A stretch of DNA of 64,000 nt. Source: Megamonas sp. UBA1796. Lineage in GTDB: Bacteria > Bacillota > Negativicutes > Selenomonadales > Selenomonadaceae. Shown piece after piece: positions 8,307 to 17,007 of this stretch (within the stretch, counting starts at the first letter, position 1; every line of letters starts with the position of its first letter). The translations under genes were made by a program, and so were the position numbers. The notes below the pieces were generated by a model. That model was not told the DNA's origin, did not search any database, and saw nothing but the letters and a program-made list of their open reading frames with translations. The stretch is from assembly GCA_002319795.1 (NCBI GenBank), contig DCFU01000048.1, positions 62,001-126,000 on the forward strand, written 5' to 3'.

Positions 8307-9254
8307 ATGACAGCAGACACTGAAAACTTATGCATCCTGACGGGCAATGCAAATCCTGCACTTGCAAGAGAGATTGCCGAACACATCGGCGTGAAACTTT
8401 GTGATGCATATGTTGGTCACTTCAATAATGGTGAGACTCAGGTCATGATAAGCGAAAGCATTCGAGGAAAGGATATCTTCATCATTCAGCCGACATCACA
8501 GCCGGTTAATGATAACCTTATGGAGCTCCTGGTAATGGTAGATGCATGTAAGCGTGCTTCTGCGCAAAGCATCACAGCGGTGATTCCATATTATGCATAT
8601 GCGAGGCAGGACCGGAAAACGCGTGGCCGTGAGCCTATATCGGCAAAGCTCGTTGCCAATCTGCTGGAAACGGCTGGTGTAAGCCGGGTGATTACCGTAG
8701 ACCTTCATGCAGGCCAGATACAGGGATTTTTTGACATACCGGTGGATCACCTTGCTGCAGCTCCGGTACTGGCGGATTATATCAGTCAACAGAAACTTGA
8801 GAACATTGTTGTCGTATCTCCGGATTTAGGTGGTGTTACACGCACACGGACTTTGGCAGACCGGTTGCAGGCACCAATCGCTATCATAGAAAAGCGCCGT
8901 CCACGCCCGGGCTGTGCGGAAGTAATGAATCTTATCGGTGACGTCAAGGGTAAAACGGCAATCCTTATTGATGATATTGTCGATACCGCCGGTTCCTTGT
9001 GTGAAGGGGCTAAAGCCCTGCAGCGGCTCGGAGCAAAAGAGGTCTACGCCTGCTGTTCACATGCAATACTAAGTGATCCAGCGGTAGAGCGAATCGATGC
9101 GTCCTGCATTGAAAAACTCATTATCACGAATACGATTCCGGTTCCACCAGAAAAGCAGTCACCGAAGCTTGTATGCCTTTCTTTGGCCGATGCTCTTGGT
9201 GACGTCATTATGTGCATCCAGTCCCACAACTCAGTCAGCAAGCTTTTCAAATAA
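8307..9254 (+). CDS. prs: Ribose-phosphate pyrophosphokinase
   Basis: A 315-residue PRPP synthetase that converts ribose-5-phosphate and ATP to PRPP for purine, pyrimidine, His, Trp and NAD synthesis. Visible signatures are FNNGETQVMISESIRG near the N-terminus, the YARQDRKTRGREPISAK flexible loop, VDLHAGQIQGFF, and the PRPP-binding loop ILIDDIVDTAGSL. The length and motif order match the class I bacterial enzymes. A terminator follows directly. Confidence 0.96.
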   Translation: MTADTENLCILTGNANPALAREIAEHIGVKLCDAYVGHFNNGETQVMISESIRGKDIFIIQPTSQPVNDNLMELLVMVDACKRASAQSITAVIPYYAYARQDRKTRGREPISAKLVANLLETAGVSRVITVDLHAGQIQGFFDIPVDHLAAAPVLADYISQQKLENIVVVSPDLGGVTRTRTLADRLQAPIAIIEKRRPRPGCAEVMNLIGDVKGKTAILIDDIVDTAGSLCEGAKALQRLGAKEVYACCSHAILSDPAVERIDASCIEKLIITNTIPVPPEKQSPKLVCLSLADALGDVIMCIQSHNSVSKLFK

Positions 9255-9269
9255 AGGCTTGCCGGCACG

Positions 9270-9304
9270 ATATCCCGTAGGAATTTTTCTGCGGGATATT
9301 TTTA
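9270..9304 (+). terminator. Rho-independent terminator after prs
   Basis: The stem ATATCCCG (9270-9277) with CGGGATAT (9292-9299) is followed by a T run. It closes the ispE-prs segment. Confidence 0.85.
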
Positions 9305-9407
9305 TGTCCGCAGGCTGTTCAAAAAGATTGTGATATATGGACAATAGATATTGTTTTCAGAATACATTGCGAAAGTTATAATAGTATTTAGAAAGGGGGA
9401 CAGACAG

Positions 9408-10916
9408 ATGGAAGATTTATCGAAGCGTGAACAGGAAATTATAGCAATCCTCTATCGGGCCGGAGACTTTGTTTCGGCAGAAGAAATCGCAGCATCATTG
9501 TGCGTTTCGACAAAAACCATCTACCGGGCACTGCAGTCCATCGAAAATAAGCTGGGGAGTTCCTTTGGGATAAAGAAATACCCTGGCAAGGGATACAGGC
9601 TGGATAAATCTGATATCCGGACAGAGAACTATAAAGATACAGTGCAGGCTTCTCCGTTCATGGGAATGAGCGTAGAGGAACGCCGTCATCATCAGATGGT
9701 TTTGCTGCTTTTGCAATCGCCAAGAAAAGTTTCTATCAACAAGCTGGCGGCATACTATTATATCAGTACGGCCTCTATCGTAAATGATCTGAAATATATC
9801 AAGGAAACGGCTGGAAAGCACAACTTGCAGCTGGTATCAGCACACGATGGAACTTGTATTGAAGGGCAGGAGACGGATGTGCGTAAGCTTCTCATGGGTC
9901 TTTTGGGATATTCCCAGGACATTCTTCGTGAGAATCTGCATATTAATAAGGAAACATATCATGTACTTTTTCAAGAATTTTCTGAACCGGATATTCGTTT
10001 TGTAGAGACCGTTCTGCATGAATTGGAAGCAAGTCTTGGAGAGGAAATACGTGATCCCTATTATATCAACATCTTTACGCATTTGTTGATACTCATCAAG
10101 CGGATAAATCGCAGCCAGACAGAGGAAACAAGTGAAAATAAAACAGTCATGTTGAAGTATGAGAGTACTATGGCATTGGAGGCTATGAAAAAAATTGTTT
10201 CCCGTCTGGAGGATTACCTTAAAGTATGCATGCCGCAAAAAGAGAAGGAATATATTTATCAATATATTGTTTCATCCCGTATCGAGGACAGCGCAGCTAT
10301 TCAGCTTTTTGACGATCAGGTGACCCCGTCGCGGGAAGCAGATTTTGTCGAGCTGTTGATTCGTAAGGTTTCGGATGCCATGCATATTCCTTTTGAACAG
10401 GATGAAGGCCTGAAAACAAGCCTGTATCTGCATATCCACCCATTGGCAAAGCGTATACGGTATAAACTGTCGGTCTGCAATCCTCTGCTGGCTGACATAC
10501 GCAAGGAATTTGCAAGTGTGTTTGATGTAGTGGCAGCGGCTATTCGGGAACAAGTGATTTTTCCGGAGTTTACGACCATCAGCGATGATGAGATTGCCTA
10601 TGTAGCCGTTTATTTCCAAGCGGCATTTGAAAAGTATGTTGAAAAAAAGAAAGTGTTGCTGGTATGTTCGAGCGGAGTTGGCACATCGCATCTGCTCAGT
10701 GTGCGCGTAAAACGTGCTTTTCCAAATTGGGAAGTTGTTGATATCGTATCTGCGGGCAAGGTGCATGAGGCTGTGGAGCGATGCCGGCCAGATCTTATTC
10801 TCACCACCGTCCATATTGAAGTACAGACGGTGCCCACAGTCTTAGTGAGTGCGGTATTGAGCAAATTCGATATTTTGAAATTAAAAAATATTTTTTCTAT
10901 AAATGAAGAGCCATGA
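9408..10916 (+). CDS. PRD-domain (BglG/MtlR-type) PTS transcriptional regulator
   Basis: A 502-residue regulator. The order is an N-terminal HTH_11 (REQEIIAILYRAGDFVSAEEIAA), a second helix-turn-helix segment (about 85-150), PRD1 with a candidate phospho-His in FTHLLILIKRI, PRD2 with LYLHIHPLAKRI, and a C-terminal EIIB-like domain with the Cys loop VLLVCSSGVGTS. Unlike MtlR or LevR-type relatives it has no fused EIIA; a separate EIIA gene follows with ATGA overlap. The start at 9408 has the AAAGGGGG site. It probably activates the downstream PTS genes in response to phosphorylation by HPr and the cognate EII proteins. Confidence 0.9.
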   Translation: MEDLSKREQEIIAILYRAGDFVSAEEIAASLCVSTKTIYRALQSIENKLGSSFGIKKYPGKGYRLDKSDIRTENYKDTVQASPFMGMSVEERRHHQMVLLLLQSPRKVSINKLAAYYYISTASIVNDLKYIKETAGKHNLQLVSAHDGTCIEGQETDVRKLLMGLLGYSQDILRENLHINKETYHVLFQEFSEPDIRFVETVLHELEASLGEEIRDPYYINIFTHLLILIKRINRSQTEETSENKTVMLKYESTMALEAMKKIVSRLEDYLKVCMPQKEKEYIYQYIVSSRIEDSAAIQLFDDQVTPSREADFVELLIRKVSDAMHIPFEQDEGLKTSLYLHIHPLAKRIRYKLSVCNPLLADIRKEFASVFDVVAAAIREQVIFPEFTTISDDEIAYVAVYFQAAFEKYVEKKKVLLVCSSGVGTSHLLSVRVKRAFPNWEVVDIVSAGKVHEAVERCRPDLILTTVHIEVQTVPTVLVSAVLSKFDILKLKNIFSINEEP

Positions 10917-10933
10917 AAACGGGGGTATTGGAC

Positions 10934-11389
10934 ATGGATATCGGAGATATTCTGGAGGAAGATTTGATTGAGCTGGATATGTCGGCGGCTACGAAGGATG
11001 AGGCAATTAAAAATCTGGCGGCATTGCTTTATCAGAAAGGCAATGTAACAGATAAGGAAGCATTCATCCAGGATGTTTATCTGCGGGAAGCGGAAGGCCA
11101 GACCGGCTTGGGATCCGGCATTGCAATTCCGCATGGAAAATCGGATGCCGTAAGCGTTACATCGATTGCTGTAGGCAGGACTAAGAAGGACTTGGCCTGG
11201 GAATCGCTGGATGATTTACCGGTACATGTAGTCATCCTTTTCGCTGTGCGCAATGTAGATAAGACGACGATTCATCTTAAACTTTTATCGCAGGTAGCTG
11301 CAGCACTGGCAGATGATGACGTGCTCGAGAGACTGCTTCATACGGATGATAAAGCGGAGGTCATTCGCTTATTATCGAATAAAATGTAA
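10934..11389 (+). CDS. PTS fructose-family EIIA component
   Basis: A 151-residue EIIA of the fructose/mannitol family. The phosphorylated His lies in GIAIPHGKSD. The ATG at 10934 has a GGGGG ribosome site 8 bases upstream. An in-frame ATG at 10913 overlaps the regulator's stop codon and would add seven residues with a weaker site. The protein takes phosphate from HPr-His-P and passes it to the EIIB encoded next, and probably also modulates the PRD regulator. Confidence 0.9.
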   Translation: MDIGDILEEDLIELDMSAATKDEAIKNLAALLYQKGNVTDKEAFIQDVYLREAEGQTGLGSGIAIPHGKSDAVSVTSIAVGRTKKDLAWESLDDLPVHVVILFAVRNVDKTTIHLKLLSQVAAALADDDVLERLLHTDDKAEVIRLLSNKM

Positions 11390-11413
11390 ATTATTTTGAA
11401 GGGAGAAATTCAT

Positions 11414-11725
11414 ATGAATATCATTGGGATTACAGCATGTACGGCAGGTATAGCCCATACGTACATCGCAAAGGAAAAACTTGTCAAAGCGGCGCAGGCA
11501 CGCGGTCATTGGGCGAAAATCGAAACGCAGGGTACGATTGGTGTTGAGGATGAACTTACGGCGGAGGATGTTGCCAAGGCAGATGTTGTAATCATTGCAG
11601 CTGACATAGGCGTCCGCGGCAAGGAGAGATTCGAAGGGAAAAAGATTGTCGAGGTAGCAACCTCTATTGTCATAAAATCGCCGAATGTATTGTTGGACAA
11701 GCTGGAGGAAAAGCTCGGAAAGTAA
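11414..11725 (+). CDS. PTS fructose-family EIIB component
   Basis: A 103-residue cytosolic EIIB. The N-terminal IIGITACTAGIAHTYIAKEKL is the fructose-type EIIB P-loop with the phospho-Cys (TACTAGIAHT). It is encoded separately from EIIC, whereas in FruA the two are usually fused. GAAGGGAG precedes the ATG at 11414. It is transcribed with the neighbouring EIIA and EIIC genes. Confidence 0.92.
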   Translation: MNIIGITACTAGIAHTYIAKEKLVKAAQARGHWAKIETQGTIGVEDELTAEDVAKADVVIIAADIGVRGKERFEGKKIVEVATSIVIKSPNVLLDKLEEKLGK

Positions 11726-11800
11726 GGTTTTATTTCAGCAGAACCTAATTGATGTTTGAATATACACAATATAATGAATATTTTGGAGGTAATTATTGAA

Positions 11801-12871
11801 ATGGTTATTTGGTCAGATGTAAAAAAACACTTGCTTACAGGCGTTTCCTACATGATTCCATTGGTTGTTGCCAGTGGTCTCTGCATGGCCATTGCCAAGG
11901 TTATGGGGGGCGCTCTTGTCGGCAATGCCGAAGGTACGGTTGCATGGTATATCAATAATATCGGTGGCATTGGCATGGGGCTTATTGTTCCGGTTATTAC
12001 AGCATATATGGCATATTCTATAGCAAATCGTCCGGGACTTGCACCTGGTTTTATTTGTGGTGCGATCTGTGTACAGATAAAGGCTGGATTTTTGGGTGGC
12101 ATTATAGCTGCTTTTCTTGTAGGATATGTTGTTCTTTTTCTGAAGAAGTATTTGAAAGTGCCGAAGGCTATGCAGGGCCTGATGCCGGTTATGATAATAC
12201 CGACGCTTACGACACTGATTGTTGGTCTCATGCTTTATCTCTTTATCGGCCTGCCTATTACATGGCTCCAGAACAGTATACTTGATTTTATGAAAAGTAT
12301 GCAGGATGGTTCGCGGTTCATTCTTGGTGCCATGATTGGCGGTATGATGGGATTTGACCTTGGCGGCCCAATCAATAAAACAGCTTCGCTGTTCTGCAAT
12401 GCACTTATGGTAGAGAACTTTTTCGCACCGACGGCAGCCAAGATCATTGGCGGCATGACACCTCCGCTTGGTGTAGCGTTAGCAGTTTTTATCTGGAAGG
12501 AAAAGAAATTCTCGCGTGATGAAATTGAAGCGGGAAAAGCAGCTTTGCCACTGGGCCTGTGTTTTATTACAGAAGGGGTCCTGCCGTTTGCACTGGCTGA
12601 TCCGCTGCGTGTCATTCCTGCCACCATGGCAGGTTCGGCTGTATCGAGCGGTCTGAGCATGATGTGGAATGTAACTTCTACGGTTCCGCATGGAGGTATA
12701 TTTGTCGTACCGCTCATGGAAAATTCGGGAATGTTCCTGCTCGCACTGTGTATTGGTGCATGTGTAACGGCTGCAGTTCTTTCATTTCTGAAACCTACAT
12801 TAAAACCAAATGAAATAGAAAATATTGAAGAAAAAGAAATTTCGGATGATGATTTAAAAATGAACTTTTAA
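11801..12871 (+). CDS. PTS fructose-family EIIC membrane component
   Basis: A 356-residue integral membrane sugar channel with about 9-10 hydrophobic segments. The family signature GGPINKTAS is present near residue 190, after MMGFDL, and SYMIPLVVASGL lies near the N-terminus. The start at 11801 uses the GGAGG at 11785; upstream in-frame starts would put that site inside the gene. It moves and phosphorylates the sugar with the EIIA and EIIB above. The substrate is not assignable by eye. Confidence 0.9.
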   Translation: MVIWSDVKKHLLTGVSYMIPLVVASGLCMAIAKVMGGALVGNAEGTVAWYINNIGGIGMGLIVPVITAYMAYSIANRPGLAPGFICGAICVQIKAGFLGGIIAAFLVGYVVLFLKKYLKVPKAMQGLMPVMIIPTLTTLIVGLMLYLFIGLPITWLQNSILDFMKSMQDGSRFILGAMIGGMMGFDLGGPINKTASLFCNALMVENFFAPTAAKIIGGMTPPLGVALAVFIWKEKKFSRDEIEAGKAALPLGLCFITEGVLPFALADPLRVIPATMAGSAVSSGLSMMWNVTSTVPHGGIFVVPLMENSGMFLLALCIGACVTAAVLSFLKPTLKPNEIENIEEKEISDDDLKMNF

Positions 12872-12893
12872 TGAAGATTATGGGGGAAATTAT

Positions 12894-13808
12894 ATGTATA
12901 CAAATGTAAAATATATTTTGGATGATGCGGTTAAAAATCATTATGGGGTTATTGCCAGTGCCGCAGTCAATGTTGAACTTTTACGTGGGGAGATTGCCGC
13001 GGCAGATGAAATGCAGGCACCACTCATCATACTGCTGGGTCAGGGACAGATGTCAAAACATGGGAATGCGGATGTTATGGTGCCAATGATCAAGACTTTA
13101 GCTGGTGAGACCAATGTGCCGGTAGCTCTGATTCTGGATCATGGCCGGGATTGGGAATATATTGTCCATGCCTTCCGTAGTGGCTTTTCATCCATAATGA
13201 TAGATGCATCTGCCTATCCAACGGAAGAGAATATTGCACGTACAAAGCGTGTTGTAGATCTTTGTCATTTACAGGGAGTTCCTGTCGAAGGCGAAATCGG
13301 TCATGTAGGACAGGCGGTGGACATGGATGGCTGCAAGGAAGAATGGTATACGAGACCAGAAGAAGCGCTTTCCTTTATAAAAGCAACGAATGTGGATTGT
13401 CTCGCTATTGCCTGCGGAACGGCACATGGGAAATATCCGAAAGATTTTGTGCCGAAACTTCGGTTTGATATCATTGAAAAGGTGCGTGCGGTTACCGATA
13501 TCCCGCTGGCACTCCATGGCGGTTCTGGCTCAGGGGATGATAACATCCGCCGGGCGGTTGAGGCTGGCATCAATAAGGTAAATGTCTGCACAGATATTTT
13601 CAATTATTGTCGTGATTTTACATTGGATGCATTAAAAAAAGATCCGGATTATGATTATCTACAGCTGTTGATTGATATTGAAGCGAGGGCCAAGGAGATT
13701 ACGAAACATTACATTGGTCTTACAGGCTCAGCTGGGCAGGCAGGGAATTTTACAGCAGAAAACACTTTTGGACTGAAGCTTGGACCTTGTACGGGAGTCG
13801 GCGAATAA
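12894..13808 (+). CDS. Class II ketose-bisphosphate aldolase (GatY/KbaY/FbaA family)
   Basis: A 304-residue zinc aldolase. The catalytic and metal motif LILDHGRDW (Asp-His), EGEIGHVGQAVD, CGTAHGKY and the phosphate loop ALHGGSGSGDDNIRRAVEAGINKVNV are all present. It would cleave a ketose bisphosphate or ketose 1-phosphate to DHAP and an aldehyde. As the last gene of the PTS operon it should act on the product of the imported sugar phosphate. No kinase gene is present in the operon, so either a chromosomal kinase supplies the second phosphate or the PTS product itself is cleaved. Confidence 0.9.
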   Translation: MYTNVKYILDDAVKNHYGVIASAAVNVELLRGEIAAADEMQAPLIILLGQGQMSKHGNADVMVPMIKTLAGETNVPVALILDHGRDWEYIVHAFRSGFSSIMIDASAYPTEENIARTKRVVDLCHLQGVPVEGEIGHVGQAVDMDGCKEEWYTRPEEALSFIKATNVDCLAIACGTAHGKYPKDFVPKLRFDIIEKVRAVTDIPLALHGGSGSGDDNIRRAVEAGINKVNVCTDIFNYCRDFTLDALKKDPDYDYLQLLIDIEARAKEITKHYIGLTGSAGQAGNFTAENTFGLKLGPCTGVGE

Positions 13809-13821
13809 CCTGGAATTCTGA

Positions 13822-13858
13822 TAAAGAGACTGTTTTTTTCAGACAGTCTCTTTTTTGT
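13822..13858 (+). terminator. Rho-independent terminator of the PTS operon
   Basis: The stem AAAGAGACTGT / ACAGTCTCTTT around a T-rich loop is followed by TTTT. It lies 15 bases after the aldolase stop codon. Confidence 0.88.
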
Positions 13859-13923
13859 TCTGAAAAATAGTGGAATAAAGGAACTATATACAGAGGCAAT
13901 GTTCGGGGAGGCAGGAGCGGCTT

Positions 13924-13963
13924 GTTTTGAGTATGCTTTACACTTGTAAAGCATACTCAAAAC
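13924..13963. repeat. Perfect 18-bp inverted repeat at the aminotransferase promoter
   Basis: The arm at 13924-13941 (GTTTTGAGTATGCTTTAC) and its exact reverse complement at 13946-13963 are separated by ACTT. The right arm contains the -35 hexamer of the promoter that follows, so the repeat looks like a large operator rather than a transcribed hairpin. Confidence 0.85.
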
Positions 13964-13972
13964 TTATATAAT
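13944..13972 (+). promoter_or_regulatory. Promoter of the aminotransferase gene
   Basis: TTGTAA (13944-13949) and TATAAT (13967-13972) are 17 bases apart. The -35 lies at the centre and right arm of the perfect inverted repeat. A regulator bound there should repress transcription; which one is unknown. Confidence 0.7.
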
Positions 13973-14004
13973 GAACAATATAAGTCGCGAAGGAGGAATT
14001 TGTT

Positions 14005-15171
14005 TTGCGTTTTGCAAGGAGAATGGATCAGTTTGGTGAGGGAATCTTTGCGCGTTTGGCTGCGGTCAAGCATAGAAAAATACAGGAAGGTGCCGAAGTC
14101 ATTGATCTCAGTGTCGGAGCACCGAATATAGCACCCCCAGCCCATGTCATGAAGGCGTTGGCTGAGGCTGCTGTAGAGCCCAAAAACTATGTTTATGCGT
14201 TGAATGATAAGAAGGAATTAGTGCAGGCTGTTTGTGCATGGTATAAAAGACGTTACGGGGTAGAGCTTAATCCGGATACGGATGTATGCTCATTGCTTGG
14301 TTCGCAGGAGGGACTGGCGCATATCGCACTTTCTATTATTGATGAAGGGGATGTCGTGCTGGTGCCGGATCCATGCTACCCGGTATTTTGTGATGGGCCC
14401 CGGCTTGCTGGAGCGGAAATCCACTATATGCCGCAAAAGGAAGAGAATGGCTATGTAATCCGGCTTTCTGATATACCGGAGGAGCTTGCGAGGAGAGCAA
14501 AGCTCATGATCGTTTCCTATCCGAATAATCCTACAACGGTCATGGCTCCAGACAGCTTTTATGAAGAACTTGTGGCTTTTGCCAGAAAATATGATATTAT
14601 TGTACTGCATGACAATGCCTATAGTGAGCTTGTGTTCGACGGCAAAGAATGCGGCAGTTTTTTGCGTTTTCCCGGGGCGAAGGAGATTGGCGTGGAATTC
14701 AATTCTTTGTCGAAGACGTATGGTCTCGCGGGGGCGCGCATTGGCTTTTGTGTAGGAAATTCTGCGGTTGTATCTCACTTAAAGACCTTAAAATCCAATA
14801 TGGATTATGGCATGTTCCTGCCAATACAAAAAGCGGCCATTGCGGCTATTGCGGGTGATCAGTCTTCCGTAGAGATGACGCGTACGGCCTATGAGAGACG
14901 GCGGGATGTGCTCTGCGACGGTCTCATTGCTGCAGGCTGGAAAATGACAAGGCCGGAATCGACGATGTTTGTATGGGCACCCATACCATCATCATATGCG
15001 AAGTCTGAGGACTTTGTCATGGAACTGCTTGAAGAGACGGGTGTTATGGTAACGCCTGGCAGTGCTTTCGGTCCTTCCGGTGAAGGGTATGTGCGCATGG
15101 CCCTTGTGCAGGATACGGCAGTGCTGGAGAGGGCTGCCGCCAATGTGAAAAAGAGCGGTCTTTTCGCTTGA
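14005..15171 (+). CDS. Class I/II PLP-dependent aminotransferase
   Basis: A 388-residue fold-type I aminotransferase of the aspartate/alanine/LL-diaminopimelate group. Residues seen include VIDLSVGAPNIAPP, YPNNPT, HDNAYSELVFDG and the PLP-lysine motif SLSKTYGLAGARIGF. The start is TTG 14005 with AGGAGG 8 bases upstream. A later ATG (14023) overlaps its own possible site. The TTG start with a strong site, behind an operator-like palindrome, suggests a tuned biosynthetic or catabolic role. Substrate cannot be fixed by eye; LL-DAP or alanine/aspartate transamination are the main options. Confidence 0.88.
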   Translation: MRFARRMDQFGEGIFARLAAVKHRKIQEGAEVIDLSVGAPNIAPPAHVMKALAEAAVEPKNYVYALNDKKELVQAVCAWYKRRYGVELNPDTDVCSLLGSQEGLAHIALSIIDEGDVVLVPDPCYPVFCDGPRLAGAEIHYMPQKEENGYVIRLSDIPEELARRAKLMIVSYPNNPTTVMAPDSFYEELVAFARKYDIIVLHDNAYSELVFDGKECGSFLRFPGAKEIGVEFNSLSKTYGLAGARIGFCVGNSAVVSHLKTLKSNMDYGMFLPIQKAAIAAIAGDQSSVEMTRTAYERRRDVLCDGLIAAGWKMTRPESTMFVWAPIPSSYAKSEDFVMELLEETGVMVTPGSAFGPSGEGYVRMALVQDTAVLERAAANVKKSGLFA

Positions 15172-15238
15172 CTTTACATGTCATTTGTTTTACGCTATTA
15201 ATTGCATGCCTTGCAAGGCATATCGGGAGGCTGTTGAG

Positions 15239-15646
15239 TTGGTAACACAGGTAAATCATCGTGTGAACTTTTATGACACGGACGCTATGGCGGTCGTTCA
15301 TCATGCAAATTATATCCGCTGGTTTGAAATCGGCCGGGTGGAATTTCTGCGTGAAGCCGGCATTACCCTGAATGAGCTTATGAAAGATGGTTTTGTTTTC
15401 CCTATTACTGAGGTCAGTGCAAAATATGTTTCACCGGCAAGGTTTGATGACGAGCTTATCATCGAGACAATACCCACTGCCTTAACAAAGGTCAAAATGG
15501 CATTTGATTATCGCGTTCTGCGGGTATTGGATGGTACGCTGCTTGTGCAGGGCCATACGCAAAATGTGTTTACCAGCCGAGAAACGGGTATGATTACAAG
15601 GCTTCCAGCCAAATACTATGAAAAGCTTAAGGCTGCATTGGATTGA
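15239..15646 (+). CDS. Acyl-CoA thioesterase, YbgC/4-hydroxybenzoyl-CoA thioesterase family
   Basis: A 135-residue hotdog-fold thioesterase. The active-site Asp lies in NFYDTDAMAVVHHANYIRWFE near the N-terminus. The reading frame stays open further upstream, but TTG 15239 has a GGGAGG site 8 bases before it and gives the usual YbgC length. It hydrolyses acyl-CoA (or acyl-ACP) thioesters. It heads a short run with a membrane protein and a CofE-like ligase, ending at a terminator. Confidence 0.85.
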   Translation: MVTQVNHRVNFYDTDAMAVVHHANYIRWFEIGRVEFLREAGITLNELMKDGFVFPITEVSAKYVSPARFDDELIIETIPTALTKVKMAFDYRVLRVLDGTLLVQGHTQNVFTSRETGMITRLPAKYYEKLKAALD

Positions 15647-15683
15647 GTTTTTACGGAGTACTCAATATTTAGGAGGAATCAAT

Positions 15684-16226
15684 GTGATAGACGTTCTGAA
15701 CGCGATTTTGGCTACCATTATCGCGTGTGTTGTTGTAGTGAAGATTTTCTTTTGGCGAGAAGGGAATCCGAAGGTCGTTGTATGTAAGGATAAACGCACA
15801 CCTTTTCAACTTGACAAACTTACAGAAGATAGTATGTCTGTAAGCACGAAGGTTGAATTCAGGAATGCCGGCATGCAGTGTGCGACCATTATGGATTGTA
15901 TCGTGCGTGCGTTGCTGCCTTATGAACAGTATGATGGAGTGAAGGTCGAAGCAAAAGCAGAGCGCGAGGGAGCGCCCCGTGAGGATGATTATTTTGAGTC
16001 CGTGCTTATCCAGAAACAGACAAGTATCTTTATTTATGCCAGAGTAACGCTTACAGCCCGTAAGGGACAGGATATCAAGACGGCACTTGCACATATGGTT
16101 GATCTGCCGATGGATATCATTTATACGGAACTTGGCCGCCGCCCATGGATCATGCGTAAGGTACGCATTGAACTGCCGGCTGCGGAGATGGCTAAACTGG
16201 CCGGTGTGGAACTGGCCGACGATTAA
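15684..16226 (+). CDS. Membrane-anchored protein of unknown function
   Basis: A 180-residue protein that I do not recognise. One hydrophobic helix at the N-terminus (VLNAILATIIACVVVVKIFFW, residues about 4-24) is followed by a soluble domain with many beta-type segments, probably cytoplasmic or extracytoplasmic depending on topology. Translation begins at GTG 15684 with AGGAGG 7 bases upstream. It is 13 bases ahead of the CofE-like ligase gene, so the two are likely translated from one mRNA and may work together. Confidence 0.65.
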   Translation: MIDVLNAILATIIACVVVVKIFFWREGNPKVVVCKDKRTPFQLDKLTEDSMSVSTKVEFRNAGMQCATIMDCIVRALLPYEQYDGVKVEAKAEREGAPREDDYFESVLIQKQTSIFIYARVTLTARKGQDIKTALAHMVDLPMDIIYTELGRRPWIMRKVRIELPAAEMAKLAGVELADD

Positions 16227-16239
16227 GGAGGATCTGGAT

Positions 16240-16893
16240 ATGGCTGAAGTTGAAATTGTTTCAGTGCCTACACGCATTTTGACAGATAAAGATGATATTG
16301 TGGACATTATTGAGAAATACACGAAGGGCAGGATTACTGAGAATGATGTGGTGTCCGTGGCGGAAAGCGTTGTGGCCATTACGCAGGGACGCATTGTGCG
16401 TCCGGAGGATTTGGAGATTTCCACGTTGGCGCAGTTCTGCTGCCGATTCATCCCGGATCAGGGGAGTCTGGCGAGTCCGCATGGTATGCAGGCACTCATG
16501 AATGTCGAAGGGCAATGGCGCGTAGCATTTGCACTTTTTGTTGGGTTTTTGGGTAAAATCATCGGCCAAAATGGCCTGTTTTATAAGCTGGGCGGAGAAC
16601 AGACAGCACTTATTGATGATGTTACAGGCACGATGCCGCCGTTTGACAAACATATTGTTTATGGGCCAAAGAACCCGCAGGGTGTCGTGAAATGCCTTAA
16701 AGAACGCCTTGGGTGCTTTGGTGCAGTCATAGCGGATGTGAATGATCTCAAACGTTCGCGTATCGTTGGTGCAACCGAAGGAATCAATGGTGAAAAGGTA
16801 GCGCAGCTGCTTATAGATAATCCGTTTGGCAATGCATCACAGAAAACGCCAATCGTAATTATTAAAAACTTTAAGCAGTATCAGCAGGTTTAA
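16240..16893 (+). CDS. CofE-like coenzyme F420-0:gamma-glutamyl ligase family protein
   Basis: A 217-residue protein resembling the CofE ligase fold (TRILTDKDDIVDIIEKYT, NDVVSVAESVVAITQGR, then VIADVNDLKRSRIVGAT and GNASQKTPIVII). True CofE adds glutamates to F420. Firmicutes and Negativicutes generally do not make F420, so this branch probably has another acceptor, unknown to me. The start at 16240 has AAGGAGG 8 bases upstream. It is the last gene before a terminator. Confidence 0.75.
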   Translation: MAEVEIVSVPTRILTDKDDIVDIIEKYTKGRITENDVVSVAESVVAITQGRIVRPEDLEISTLAQFCCRFIPDQGSLASPHGMQALMNVEGQWRVAFALFVGFLGKIIGQNGLFYKLGGEQTALIDDVTGTMPPFDKHIVYGPKNPQGVVKCLKERLGCFGAVIADVNDLKRSRIVGATEGINGEKVAQLLIDNPFGNASQKTPIVIIKNFKQYQQV

Positions 16894-16899
16894 GACAGG

Positions 16900-16925
16900 A
16901 AGAGGCCGATGCGCCTCTTTTTTTT
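16900..16925 (+). terminator. Rho-independent terminator after the CofE-like gene
   Basis: The stem AAGAGGC / GCGCCTCTT (with one bulge) is followed by eight T residues. It begins a few bases after the stop codon. Confidence 0.85.
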
Positions 16926-17007
16926 GCACTTATATGGTATTGCTCAAAGCCGGAAAGCAGTATAAAATAGATAAGGTATTTTATTTTTGGGGAGGCTTCT
17001 TGAATTT

